Part shown: positions 1 to 7,040 of the stretch, one piece after another
How the letters are laid out: each line of letters begins with the position of its first letter
Position numbering within the stretch: position 1 is the stretch's first letter
DNA from: Cephalothrix spiralis
Lineage: Eukaryota > Nemertea > Palaeonemertea > Archinemertea > Cephalotrichidae
NCBI GenBank assembly: GCA_032353305.1
Contig: JAUCNG010379148.1
Span: 1 to 11,185, forward strand
Direction of reading: 5' to 3'
Length of the DNA: 11,185 nucleotides
Notes under the pieces: model-generated
Databases searched by the model: none
What the model saw: only the letters and a program-made list of their open reading frames with translations
Told to the model about the DNA's origin: nothing
Program-made: the position numbers and the translations under genes

Positions 1-699
1 CGATATTTCAGTAGACTGGTGACAACGCACAATACGGCGGTTGAAAAAGAGCTTTTTCGTGGCCGAAAAAACTGTATTGTAGACCACAGGGAACAGTTAT
101 GAGGATCGGGTTTTCGGCATTCTAATGAGGAAAAGTAGGACAGGAAGAGCAATTTTAAGAAGTGAACGGGAAAATATGGCTTTACTGGCACTTTAATTAT
201 TTTGCTTTTTAAAAATGTTGTTTTAGATACTATTTAAAAAATTGCGCCACCCCACTTTCAAAAATCACTATTAACAACGCAATGAAACTGGTTTAGCACA
301 TACAAAATAAAGTGGTTATGATATAGGCCTAACGTTAAACAGTTGGCACTTTTCGTTAAAATGATAATTAAATTCCGTAGCACTTTCACTGTTTTTCTCT
401 AGCGAGCAGACGTTTACCTATACTTCAATAGTCCGTTGAAAAGGACGGTGGGCCTTTTTCCCTTTCAAAATTGCGGCACAGGAACAAGTCTAAAATTTCA
501 ATGAAATATCGCCTTATTTTTCTGTGTGCGAAAACAAGTCTAGAAAGTGAATCGATCAATCGAACGAAAATATTGTGAATTAACGGTTATCGAAAATAAA
601 ATATCGGGACATCATTCAAATTCACTATACTTCAAGGAAACATTATGGAATACAAAAAATTAAGTATTAGAGTATTGATACCCCCCAGTGAATAATATA
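1..699. other. Gene-free AT-rich DNA
   Basis: No ORF of useful length with an ATG, no RNA gene and no clear repeat boundary is visible. The only local structures are small: a 7-bp inverted repeat around 43-58 (GAAAAAG / CTTTTTC with a 2-nt spacer), and a weak pairing of AAAAGG with CCTTTT around 436-460. I see no basis for assigning a function. Confidence 0.6.
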
Positions 700-711
700 A
701 GCCTATAGGCT
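700..711. repeat. 12-bp perfect palindrome
   Basis: AGCCTATAGGCT is its own reverse complement. It is followed directly by a second, 8-bp palindrome, CACATGTG. This is the first member of a series of short perfect inverted repeats in the left third of the window. Its function is unknown, and a single 12-bp palindrome could be chance. Confidence 0.6.
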
Positions 712-1157
712 CACATGTGTTTCCCGTTGCACGATTTGTCACAAACAGAATATGGTTCTACGTCACAACTAGGCACAAATCGAGAAAATTAGACATGCTT
801 TCATAATCCAAAAGATCGACAAGAAACATTATCGACTAGTATTATTAAATAACTAACTATAGACAGATAAGTTCTTATTTTTGTGATATTAATCGATATA
901 TGTGAGCATACGTAGATTATTGACATATTTCTAAATAAATTGCAGTTTATTGGTCTCATTCTTGAACGGAATTCTAAATCGCAATGCATCAAAGAGCCTC
1001 GACAATTAGCATTGTATATAAAGCTCACATATAGACGTTACTTTTTGAACAACCGTTTTTCGGAAAGTTTAAATGTGCTATCTGGGACAGTGGTGGGCTA
1101 CTTCTGGAACTATCTTTTAACAGAATGTTAGAATTTCATAATATGTAGGGCCTACTG
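712..1157. other. Gene-free AT-rich DNA
   Basis: Two overlapping open frames occur here, 940-1131 on the plus strand and 801-1028 on the minus strand. Their translations match no family I recognise, and the plus-strand frame opens on TTG. No splice-site pair, RNA gene or repeat boundary is convincing. Confidence 0.5.
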
Positions 1158-1191
1158 AGATCCATGCGTGGGTTTGTATACGCATGGATCT
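1158..1191. repeat. 12-bp perfect inverted repeat, 10-nt loop
   Basis: The arms AGATCCATGCGT (1158-1169) and ACGCATGGATCT (1180-1191) are exact reverse complements around a 10-nt loop. The pairing stops immediately outside both arms. A perfect 12-bp arm with so short a loop is unlikely by chance in about 11 kb. It could be a cruciform-forming site or the core of a small foldback element. It is too short for a microRNA precursor. Confidence 0.75.
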
Positions 1192-1453
1192 AGTTAAGCA
1201 TTATCAAACCTCTCCAAACCATCTTAATATCACATTACGTTATAGCATGAAGAAAAAGTATGTTTTAAAGGCTGCTTTTGGTCAAAACAATAAATGGAAA
1301 TTACCATTATGTTCTGTAGAATATAATATTCCACTTTAGATAGCTACTACACAGAATACTGTTACCATATCTCTCTTATTAGCAATATCAAGTATCATAG
1401 CTGTGTCCCGTATTGATTTAGGCTTGTCGTTCCAGTTAAGGAGAAGTGTGCTC

Positions 1454-1475
1454 TGTTATTTCTGCGGAAATAACA
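1454..1475. repeat. 9-bp hairpin with TGCG loop
   Basis: TGTTATTTC (1454-1462) and GAAATAACA (1467-1475) pair perfectly around a 4-nt loop. No T-run follows and no gene lies upstream, so it does not read as a terminator. It belongs to the same hairpin cluster as its neighbours. Confidence 0.65.
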
Positions 1476-1725
1476 AAACTCTTTTTGGAAATGGAAATAT
1501 CAAAATATTGTCCTTGGAAATTCTTCTTAAAAATGGTCGACAAATTCCTGCAAAGCGCAGCGCATGCAGTGCTTAGTTTGAACTCAAAATAGATTATAGC
1601 AGCCCGGAATGCATTTAGTTTTAATGCCGATTATCCCATTGTTTTAAATGGGAGTAATTAGACATAGTCATTAATTTGGCAAAACTTTTGTATGCCAAAG
1701 TTATTTGAATTCTCGACGTTAAAGA

Positions 1726-1737
1726 TCCATATATGGA
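1726..1737. repeat. 12-bp perfect palindrome
   Basis: TCCATATATGGA is self-complementary. It lies only 7 bp upstream of the 13-bp hairpin that starts at 1745, so two symmetric structures are nearly adjacent. Confidence 0.6.
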
Positions 1738-1744
1738 GATTCAA

Positions 1745-1783
1745 TAAGGCCCTAGTAATGGGATGCTATATACTAGGGCCTTA
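1745..1783. repeat. 13-bp perfect inverted repeat, 13-nt loop
   Basis: TAAGGCCCTAGTA (1745-1757) and TACTAGGGCCTTA (1771-1783) are exact reverse complements with a 13-nt spacer. The flanks do not extend the pairing. The arms are richer in G and C than their surroundings, so the stem would be stable. The sequence is unrelated to the hairpin at 1158. Confidence 0.75.
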
Positions 1784-1785
1784 GC

Positions 1786-1878
1786 GAAAAATCTCATAAA
1801 TGACTCATGAATTGCCAGAAAAATCTCATAAAATCATATATATAATATTGCTTAAAATATGAAAAATATCTCATGAAA
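1786..1878. repeat. Three direct copies of a GAAAAATCTCATAAA motif
   Basis: Copies begin at 1786, 1818 and 1861. The first two are almost identical and about 32 bp apart. The third reads GAAAAATATCTCATGAAA and carries a 2-bp insertion. This is a short, decayed tandem or dispersed repeat directly beside the 13-bp hairpin. Confidence 0.5.
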
Positions 1879-2015
1879 TGTACTTATGTTTCGAGTTGAT
1901 TCAAAAACCAAGGAAAAAGATGGAATGAGTGTTCAATTGCTGAAATTGCCAGCACCACATTAAAATACTTTTAGCCGGTATACATATGAATTTGGTTGAT
2001 TTTCAAAGATATGGG

Positions 2016-2067
2016 GGCCGCGGGGCCAAAGCATCCTAAGGGCCCCCGATGCTTGCGTTACGACGCC
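2016..2067. repeat. G/C-rich overlapping inverted repeats
   Basis: GGGGGCC near 2016 pairs with GGCCCCC at 2041-2047, and AAGCATC pairs with the following GATGCTT. The two pairings interleave, so they could form alternative structures. This is a local GC-rich spot in AT-rich DNA. Confidence 0.45.
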
Positions 2068-2078
2068 ACTGTATTGGA

Positions 2079-2146
2079 TTTTCTAAACACATCTTCAGAG
2101 ACTGATAATAATTTTGGTAAGTTCTCGGAAGATGTGTCTTAGAAAA
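2079..2146. repeat. 18/19-bp inverted repeat with one bulge
   Basis: TTTTCTAAACACATCTTC (2079-2096) pairs with 2128-2146, whose reverse complement differs only by one extra G. The spacer is 31 nt. It may be the ends of a very small foldback element; no target-site duplication is evident. Confidence 0.65.
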
Positions 2147-2219
2147 GACACGAAACGTTAGACAAGAATAAAATTATTTTTTGGTTTAATATTATGGATT
2201 TTTATTGAATATATTAAAT

Positions 2220-2261
2220 ACGGATTATTGTGTAGAGATCGAGAAAAACACAATAATCCGT
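2220..2261. repeat. 14-bp perfect inverted repeat, 14-nt loop
   Basis: ACGGATTATTGTGT (2220-2233) and ACACAATAATCCGT (2248-2261) are perfect reverse complements. A third copy of the same word, with one change, lies at 2335-2352 in the forward orientation. This hairpin is therefore part of a small repeat family and not an isolated structure. Confidence 0.75.
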
Positions 2262-2352
2262 GTTTGGTTTAATAAGAAGTAAAATCCACAATGAAGTCCA
2301 AAAACAATAATTTTAAAATTTAAGCTTTAAACGCCACGGACTATTGTGTTTT
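2245..2352. mobile_element. Possible 108-bp MITE-like foldback element
   Basis: The 18-bp ends (2245-2262 and 2335-2352) are inverted copies of one another with a single mismatch, reading AAAACACAATARTCCGTG inward. The interior has no coding potential. The left end also pairs with the sequence at 2220, so the true boundary is uncertain. No target-site duplication stands out. This is inferred from structure only. Confidence 0.35.
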
Positions 2353-2551
2353 CATTGTTATGTAAACAAATAACGTCGATGGATAGAACCTTGATATGCC
2401 AAGCCTTATTAAACTTGTATTGCGCTTTTTACCCAAAGTGTGGTAGTCTGCGCAGAAGTAAGCTTTTCTGCGCATGCGTCATGTCATATTATTACACTGC
2501 CAAGCCACTGAAGGACCCTGAAGATGCGTATTAAAGAAGCTTTAAACGCCA
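2322..2551. repeat. 15-bp direct repeat flanking about 200 bp
   Basis: AAGCTTTAAACGCCA occurs exactly at 2322-2336 and again at 2537-2551. The flanked segment contains the CACGGACTATTGTG copy, the GTTATGTAAACAAAT word and a 9-bp hairpin. The repeats could be ends of an element or relics of a local duplication; 15 bp is long for a target-site duplication. Confidence 0.45.
2449..2474. repeat. 9-bp perfect hairpin, 8-nt loop
   Basis: TGCGCAGAA (2449-2457) pairs exactly with TTCTGCGCA (2466-2474). It lies inside the segment bounded by the 15-bp direct repeats. The right arm runs into a further GCATGCG word. Confidence 0.65.
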
Positions 2552-3021
2552 TTGATTTTGACGACACAGAAAACTGCGGAAATGACAAAATAACAAAGAA
2601 TGAATGATAGCTATAAACTAAAAAACGGAAATAAGAAATATTTAATATTTAATTATGAAACATGATAAAAGTTAGAGATACATTCTTACCTTTTTCTTTT
2701 ATTTAATATCATACAGATGGCTAAAGATTCCATAGTATCTGCCAAAATAATCCGGGCTGTACTGATGAACACAGAAAAGCTTGCTTCTAGAGCAGTGTTG
2801 TTTTACGGCTAACTCGGGCAATGTATACAGCTGCGAATAAGAGTGGTTTTTAAGTGCAAAAATATCGAAAATTGTATCAGGGCTTTTTAATCGATCATAT
2901 ATAACAACCCTTGTCGAAAACTAGGTCTACAATTTGGTGCCATGTACCGGTAAATAGCGTTCAAACTGTTATCAATCTCTACAAAACAGTCAATACATAA
3001 GGGGTTAACATGATGCGGATT

Positions 3022-3044
3022 TTTCGCTATTGAGACTAGCGAAA
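3022..3044. repeat. 8-bp hairpin, 7-nt loop
   Basis: TTTCGCTA (3022-3029) pairs with TAGCGAAA (3037-3044). It is the last clear member of the hairpin-rich stretch before the GC island. Confidence 0.5.
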
Positions 3045-3103
3045 TTTTAAGATTTTCGGATATCGGAAACGGAAATTCGCCTGCTATCGGAGACATTAAA
3101 TAC

Positions 3104-3250
3104 AGGGCCGCCGAGCGACGCCTGGCCCCGGGGCAAAACTAAATTAATCGAGCCCATGTACCCTGTAATCTAACCTCTGACGCGAACAAAGCGCGGCGGG
3201 ACTCACTCGGCCGCGGGAGGTCTAGGGCGCGCCTTCGGGATTCGGTGGCC
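3104..3250. other. GC-rich island in AT-rich DNA
   Basis: This block is strikingly GC- and CpG-rich, with words such as GCCCCGGGGC (3125-3134), GCGCGGCGGG and GGCGCGCC, while both flanks are strongly AT-rich. It leads directly into the tRNA-like sequence that follows, so it could be the body of a retroposed element. A CpG-type promoter is the alternative. I do not recognise rRNA in it. Confidence 0.55.
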
Positions 3251-3300
3251 AAGCGATTTAAAGGACTAGGCATCGTTGATTACACGGTTCAAAATATTTT
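3239..3300 (+). mobile_element. tRNA-like sequence, probable SINE or tRNA pseudogene
   Basis: TGGCCAAGCGATTTAAAGG (3246-3264) closely resembles the D-arm / A box of Leu- or Ser-type tRNAs, differing by two CpG-decay-type transitions and one inserted A. About 20 bp later, GGTTCAAAAT (3286-3295) resembles a B box (GGTTCGAAnCC) with CpG decay. The part between is too short and too unpaired for a functional tRNA. A tRNA-derived SINE head or a dead tRNA copy fits best. The B-box segment is repeated 74 bp downstream. Confidence 0.45.
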
Positions 3301-3369
3301 CTATTTACTGTTATGTAAACAAATTATTTCGATGAATACGGCCTCCTGAATGATTACACGGTTCAAAAC

Positions 3370-4242
3370 ATTTCCTTTTTATATTTACATATCAATAAAA
3401 ACCGAATATGTACGTTGTACCCAGTTGTACTGACTAATAATATTCGATTATGTAAGACGATGTTCACCATAATCATAAGACAAATTTACTTAGGAATTGA
3501 CAATTATATTTATACCGCAAAGGAACCCTTATAAATGGTATATTTACCACGCACAGGGGGGGGGGCTGTCCATTGATTGGATCTTATAGGCTATTTAGTT
3601 TATTTCCGCTTCATGTAAAAAATCTGTCCGTAATACAGTTATATGACATAAAATCAGCCGTTACAGAGTTATGCTCATATTGTTCCGGAATCTTTCGGAT
3701 TTGCGCATCTCGAAAACTGCCAAATAAATTGCGTGCTAACATCAGAGGGCACAAAAAATAATGAGCCTACGATGTGACTATAGCTCCCAATTCACTTTCA
3801 AGCAACATTTGAGTGACAGAGACCATTATTAACAAAATCGGGAACATTGGTAAAAAAGTACGGTAACACGAGAACATAGGATTGGGAAACCCTTACAGAG
3901 TCTCTCCAATGGCGCACACCATTTTATGATCAGACTACGGCAAATATATTTCTGAATTCAAAAAATCAGAATAAAAAAAATATTCCGACATTTTGGAAAA
4001 AATGGCGGCACTCCTTAATTTTGGCTGGAAAATACTGAAACTTCATCAAGGATCGTTTTTAACACGTAGAAACGCATAAAATTACATAGCCGCATTAGAA
4101 ATTCGAGAAAAAAAATCAAGACGGTAGACCCTCATAAAGATGATGGATTATATTCGACTCAAAGAGACATCACAGACAATATCTTTTGACTTGCCGATAT
4201 GTATTACATCAAAATGAACTATCCTTCTTAGGAATATCTTAG
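3370..4242. other. Gene-free AT-rich DNA
   Basis: No gene is recognised. The stretch includes a 10-base G-run at 3556-3565, which is conspicuous in AT-rich DNA, and an open frame at 3573-3761 that opens on TTG and matches nothing I know. ATGGCGGCACTC near 4002 has a start-like context, but a stop codon follows soon in its frame. Confidence 0.5.
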
Positions 4243-4244
4243 TA

Positions 4245-4949
4245 AAGGTAGCCTCCCTCTAATTTTTGGCTAAATTTCCCTGTAATTCACAAACCGTTTA
4301 AAAAAAGTATATATTTCCTGAAAGCTGGTTACTTGGAGATTATAAACATGCTGCTTAAATGGAATTATGCACTATGATAAGGTTACGGGCGTCATTTAAA
4401 AAAATAAAATAAAAAAAAATATAGCAAAAAATTGAAGAAGTGAAAAAAAAATTAAATGGTGTTTAAATTACATGTATCCTTAGAAAAACCATCATAATGG
4501 CATATTTTGGTTTTTTGATATCTATCATACCTTTTTTTGAAAAGGTGATGTTTGTCTCAATTTTTCTTTTTTTTACATAATGTGATGACCCTTATCTTGA
4601 AAACCAACCCTAATTCAAAAACTATGCCAGTTATCAAAAAACTGCTTTCCTCATATCAAACTATGTAAAATGCTTACAAAATTTGAACTGTTTTGATGAA
4701 ATATTAAGGAGCTTTACTATTTTGAAGTAAAAAAATTGCTATAATTTGAAGGCATTATAAATTGCGATTTTTGAATTACAAGATATGGGCAAACGCATAG
4801 TAAACCAAGTATTAAAATAGTAATAAATAATGATTGAACCGAATTTCATTATTCATTATTCCTTAAATGATTCCTTAGTAAATTGATGAACACATTTAGC
4901 CAATAAAAAAAATTCATTAATTCTTCAAAATTTAGAGGGAAGCTACCTT
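4245..4949. mobile_element. 705-bp non-autonomous DNA transposon (MITE-like), TA-flanked
   Basis: The first 24 bp and the reverse complement of the last 24 bp match at 22 positions, with shared core AAGGTAGCYTCCCTCTAA. TA sits immediately outside each end (4243-4244 and 4950-4951), as expected for a TA target-site duplication of the kind made by Tc1/mariner-type transposases. A subterminal TTGGCTAAAT word is also present in inverted orientation near both ends, so homology extends beyond the core repeats. The interior is very AT-rich with A-runs around 4398-4455 and codes for no transposase. Assignment to a superfamily is inference, because TA duplication alone is not diagnostic. Confidence 0.75.
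4529..4546. repeat. 7-bp hairpin inside the MITE-like element
   Basis: ACCTTTT (4529-4535) pairs with AAAAGGT (4540-4546) around a TTTG loop. It sits a little left of the middle of the element and may reflect an internal foldback, or may be chance in A/T-rich sequence. Confidence 0.35.
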
Positions 4950-5028
4950 TAAAAGTGGCGAGTTAAAAAAGTCCGCATTAATAATCATTAAATCATAAAG
5001 CGTATACATTTATATACTTATATTCACG

Positions 5029-5034
5029 TTTATT
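5029..5034 (-). promoter_or_regulatory. Polyadenylation signal of the zinc-finger gene
   Basis: TTTATT on the plus strand reads AATAAA on the minus strand, about 52 nt downstream of the TGA at 5088-5086. This would give a short 3' UTR. No closer signal is seen. Confidence 0.6.
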
Positions 5035-5085
5035 TTTTGTAATAAACATACAAATAAAATAACCCATTTTCACACAGGAGAAGAA

Positions 5086-7040
5086 TCACTGTTTTTTGCA
5101 TCTGTACAGTTTCTGTTTCCTATTATGTTTATTATCAATATGCATATTTAAATATGTCTTTGAATTATATTTTTTTGGACACTTCTCACATAAAAATGGT
5201 CGTTGTTCATCATGAACGCGTCGGATATAGGTTTTCAACGTATCCAAACGACCAAACCGGGCGTCACATAAATTGCATATACGGTCACGTTTTTTTTCAT
5301 GAACACAATCTATATGCACACGAAGATCCCCTTTCGACCAAGCTAAATATGTGCACATTTCACACTTCAATTTCTTTCCCAAATGTTTGATGTCGACATG
5401 AATTTTAAGAACACCACTCGTTTTGAATTTTGTATTACAATAGTTACATATAAATGAATAGTTATCATTATGGATAACAGCGTAATGCCGCGTCAAAATT
5501 GCCCTTACTCGTGTCACAAATTCACAATGAGTACATTTGTGTGTTTCTGAATGGACTTCCAATGTATGCCTATTAAAGGAAATAATCTGCGAACAAGTGA
5601 AGACACACTGCGGACATTTGTATTTCGAATGAACGCGCTTCTTGTGATTGTTCAACGAATCTTTTGTAGCACCACTGAAGTCACATTTTCTACATTTATG
5701 ATGATGACATCGAGAGAGGTGAATTTTCAGTTTGAAACCGGTTTTAAACTTAGAATTACACAGGTTGCAGTCATACGTATGTAATTCATTATGAACGCGA
5801 CGAACATGTTCCGTCAACCTAATGCACATTTTAGTTACAAAGTCACAACGACCACAACTATATGAAACGGCATTTTTGTGTACTTTTTCCATATGTGCCT
5901 CCAGGCTAACGTTTTTTACAAAACTTCGAAAGCAAACGTTGCATTGGAAATCTTTCCCTTTCGTTTCGTGATATCTAGAGATATGATTTGGAAGGTCCGA
6001 AACTTTTTTCAAACAAAAACTACATTCCACAAATTCTCTCCATAATTTTCTTTTTTTATTAGGTGGGTGCGCAACTTTCATATGTCTCTTTCGATTGTGT
6101 TTGAGAACAAAAGATTTGTTACATTTCTTACAAAAAAAATGAATTTTAGAAGCATGTGTTTCCAATGCTGCACTGTTTTTGAATTTTGCATCACAATGAC
6201 ACTTAAATACATGAGTAAGGCGATGAGCTGTAATTTCTTCCTTGTCTGATGTCATGAAATCGCAACGTTTACATTTGTGATTGTGAATATGAGAAACATG
6301 TTTTTCCAATGCTGCACTGTTTTTGAATTTTGCATCACAAAAATGACACTTGAATATATGAGTTAGGTGATGAGCTGTAAATTCTTCCTTATCTGGTGTG
6401 ATGAAATCGCAACATTTACATTTGTGATTGTGAATATGAGAAATATGATTTTCCAATGCTACACTGATTTTGAATTTTGCATCACAAAAATGACACTTGA
6501 TTACATGAGTTAGGTGATGAGCTTTAAATTCTTCCTTATCTGGTGTCATGAAATCGCAGCATTTACATTTGTAATTACATGTATCACTTCTTTTGATACC
6601 TTGGTTTCGATTGAACTCTGGATTTACAAAAATCAGATGCACGTCTTGTAAGTGTTGCTCCTTATCCGCTTGGTAACCTTGATATTCACACAAAGGACAC
6701 ATAAATAGATCATGTGTTTCTGTACTAGAACCATCACCTGATGTATGCCCTATTTTATTACTTCTTTTGATACCAATCAAAACCATTTGATTGAACTTCG
6801 GATTGTTATTTTGTTTACCAGTATCATTTAAATTTCCTAAGCCTGAAATATTATGACAGACTTCTTCATGATTTTCCAGTGCTTCATCGTCTTTGCAAAG
6901 TTCACCACAGTCAGTACATTCAAATTTAACAAAAATTTGATGCACGACTTGTAAGTGTTGCTCTTTATCTCCTTGATTAGCTTCATATTCACACAAAGGG
7001 CACATGAATAGATCATGACTTTCTGTACTAGAACCATTAC
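5086..7040 (-). CDS. Polydactyl C2H2 zinc-finger protein, main 3' exon
   Basis: Probably a nuclear nucleic-acid-binding protein; its target is unknown. Numbering follows the 692-residue two-exon model, in which this exon supplies residues 42-692. About 21 C2H2 fingers are seen: three at residues 55-176, a block of three near-identical two-finger units at 198-342, then a run to 680. A basic KKRK at 370-373 is a likely nuclear localisation signal. Linkers are not TGEKP type, and no KRAB, BTB, SCAN or ZAD domain is visible. The open frame continues upstream only to a TTG next to an in-frame TAA (7062-7060), so it has no usable ATG there. A good acceptor (pyrimidine-rich, ending TCATCAG at 7041) marks the exon start at 7040. 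The first internal ATG (7005-7003) lies inside finger 1. Oddities: finger 9 has C-x1-C spacing, finger 20 has Tyr for its first zinc-binding His, and the C-terminus is a finger stub. The C-terminal end is at TGA 5088-5086. Confidence 0.85.
6136..6573 (-). repeat. Three tandem 147-bp two-finger units
   Basis: Units at 6573-6427, 6426-6280 and 6279-6136 each encode two fingers in 49 residues: a KCKxCDF...HxLTH finger followed by a KCHFCDAKFK...H finger. Units 1 and 2 differ at only a few bases, so the expansion is recent. Unit 3 is 144 bp because one codon is missing. Units in such arrays expand and shrink by unequal exchange. Confidence 0.85.
6583..7040 (-). repeat. N-terminal segmental duplication of the zinc-finger exon
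   Basis: GSSTE(S/T)HDLFMCPLCEY and the following KEQHLQ-VH-IFV occur twice, starting near 7035 and 6732. The tail IGIKRS / QGIKRS is also repeated. The second copy lacks the segment encoding the CTDC...H finger present in the first. The TCAG-GT acceptor sequence at the start of the exon is also copied, at 6739/6738. Confidence 0.75.

Larger units (their letters stand above)
2357..3390. repeat. Dispersed GTTATGTAAACAAAT / ATTACACGGTTC repeat family
   Basis: GTTATGTAAACAAAT occurs exactly at 2357-2371 and 3310-3324. In both places it is followed after a few bases by TCGATG and preceded by a CACGG word and a TTTTC-type stretch. TGATTACACGGTTCAAAA occurs at 3277-3294 and 3351-3368, a 74-bp period. 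Together these are two or three diverged copies of one interspersed repeat. The listed span covers its outer limits, not one continuous element. Confidence 0.5.

Noticed and set aside
940-1131. 63-residue plus-strand frame preceded by an acceptor-like TTGCAG
   Set aside because: It opens on TTG, has no matching donor, and its translation is not recognisable.
1158-1191. microRNA precursor
   Set aside because: A 12-bp stem is too short for a pre-miRNA, and the pairing stops at once outside the arms.
1786-1878. CRISPR-like or satellite array
   Set aside because: Only three short AT-rich copies with irregular spacing and indels; there is no array structure.
2887-3096. 69-residue minus-strand frame with a true ATG
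   Set aside because: No family recognised, no polyadenylation or splice context, and it lies in repeat-rich DNA containing a hairpin at 3022. Not supported as a gene.
3239-3325. Functional tRNA gene
   Set aside because: The A and B boxes are present but decayed, the distance between them is too short for a Leu/Ser tRNA, and no anticodon stem or acceptor stem can be drawn.
3573-3761. 62-residue plus-strand frame
   Set aside because: It opens on TTG next to a G-run and matches no known family.
5154-6249. Several 60-78 residue plus-strand frames across the zinc-finger exon
   Set aside because: They are antisense readings of the finger exon and contain no independent family signature.
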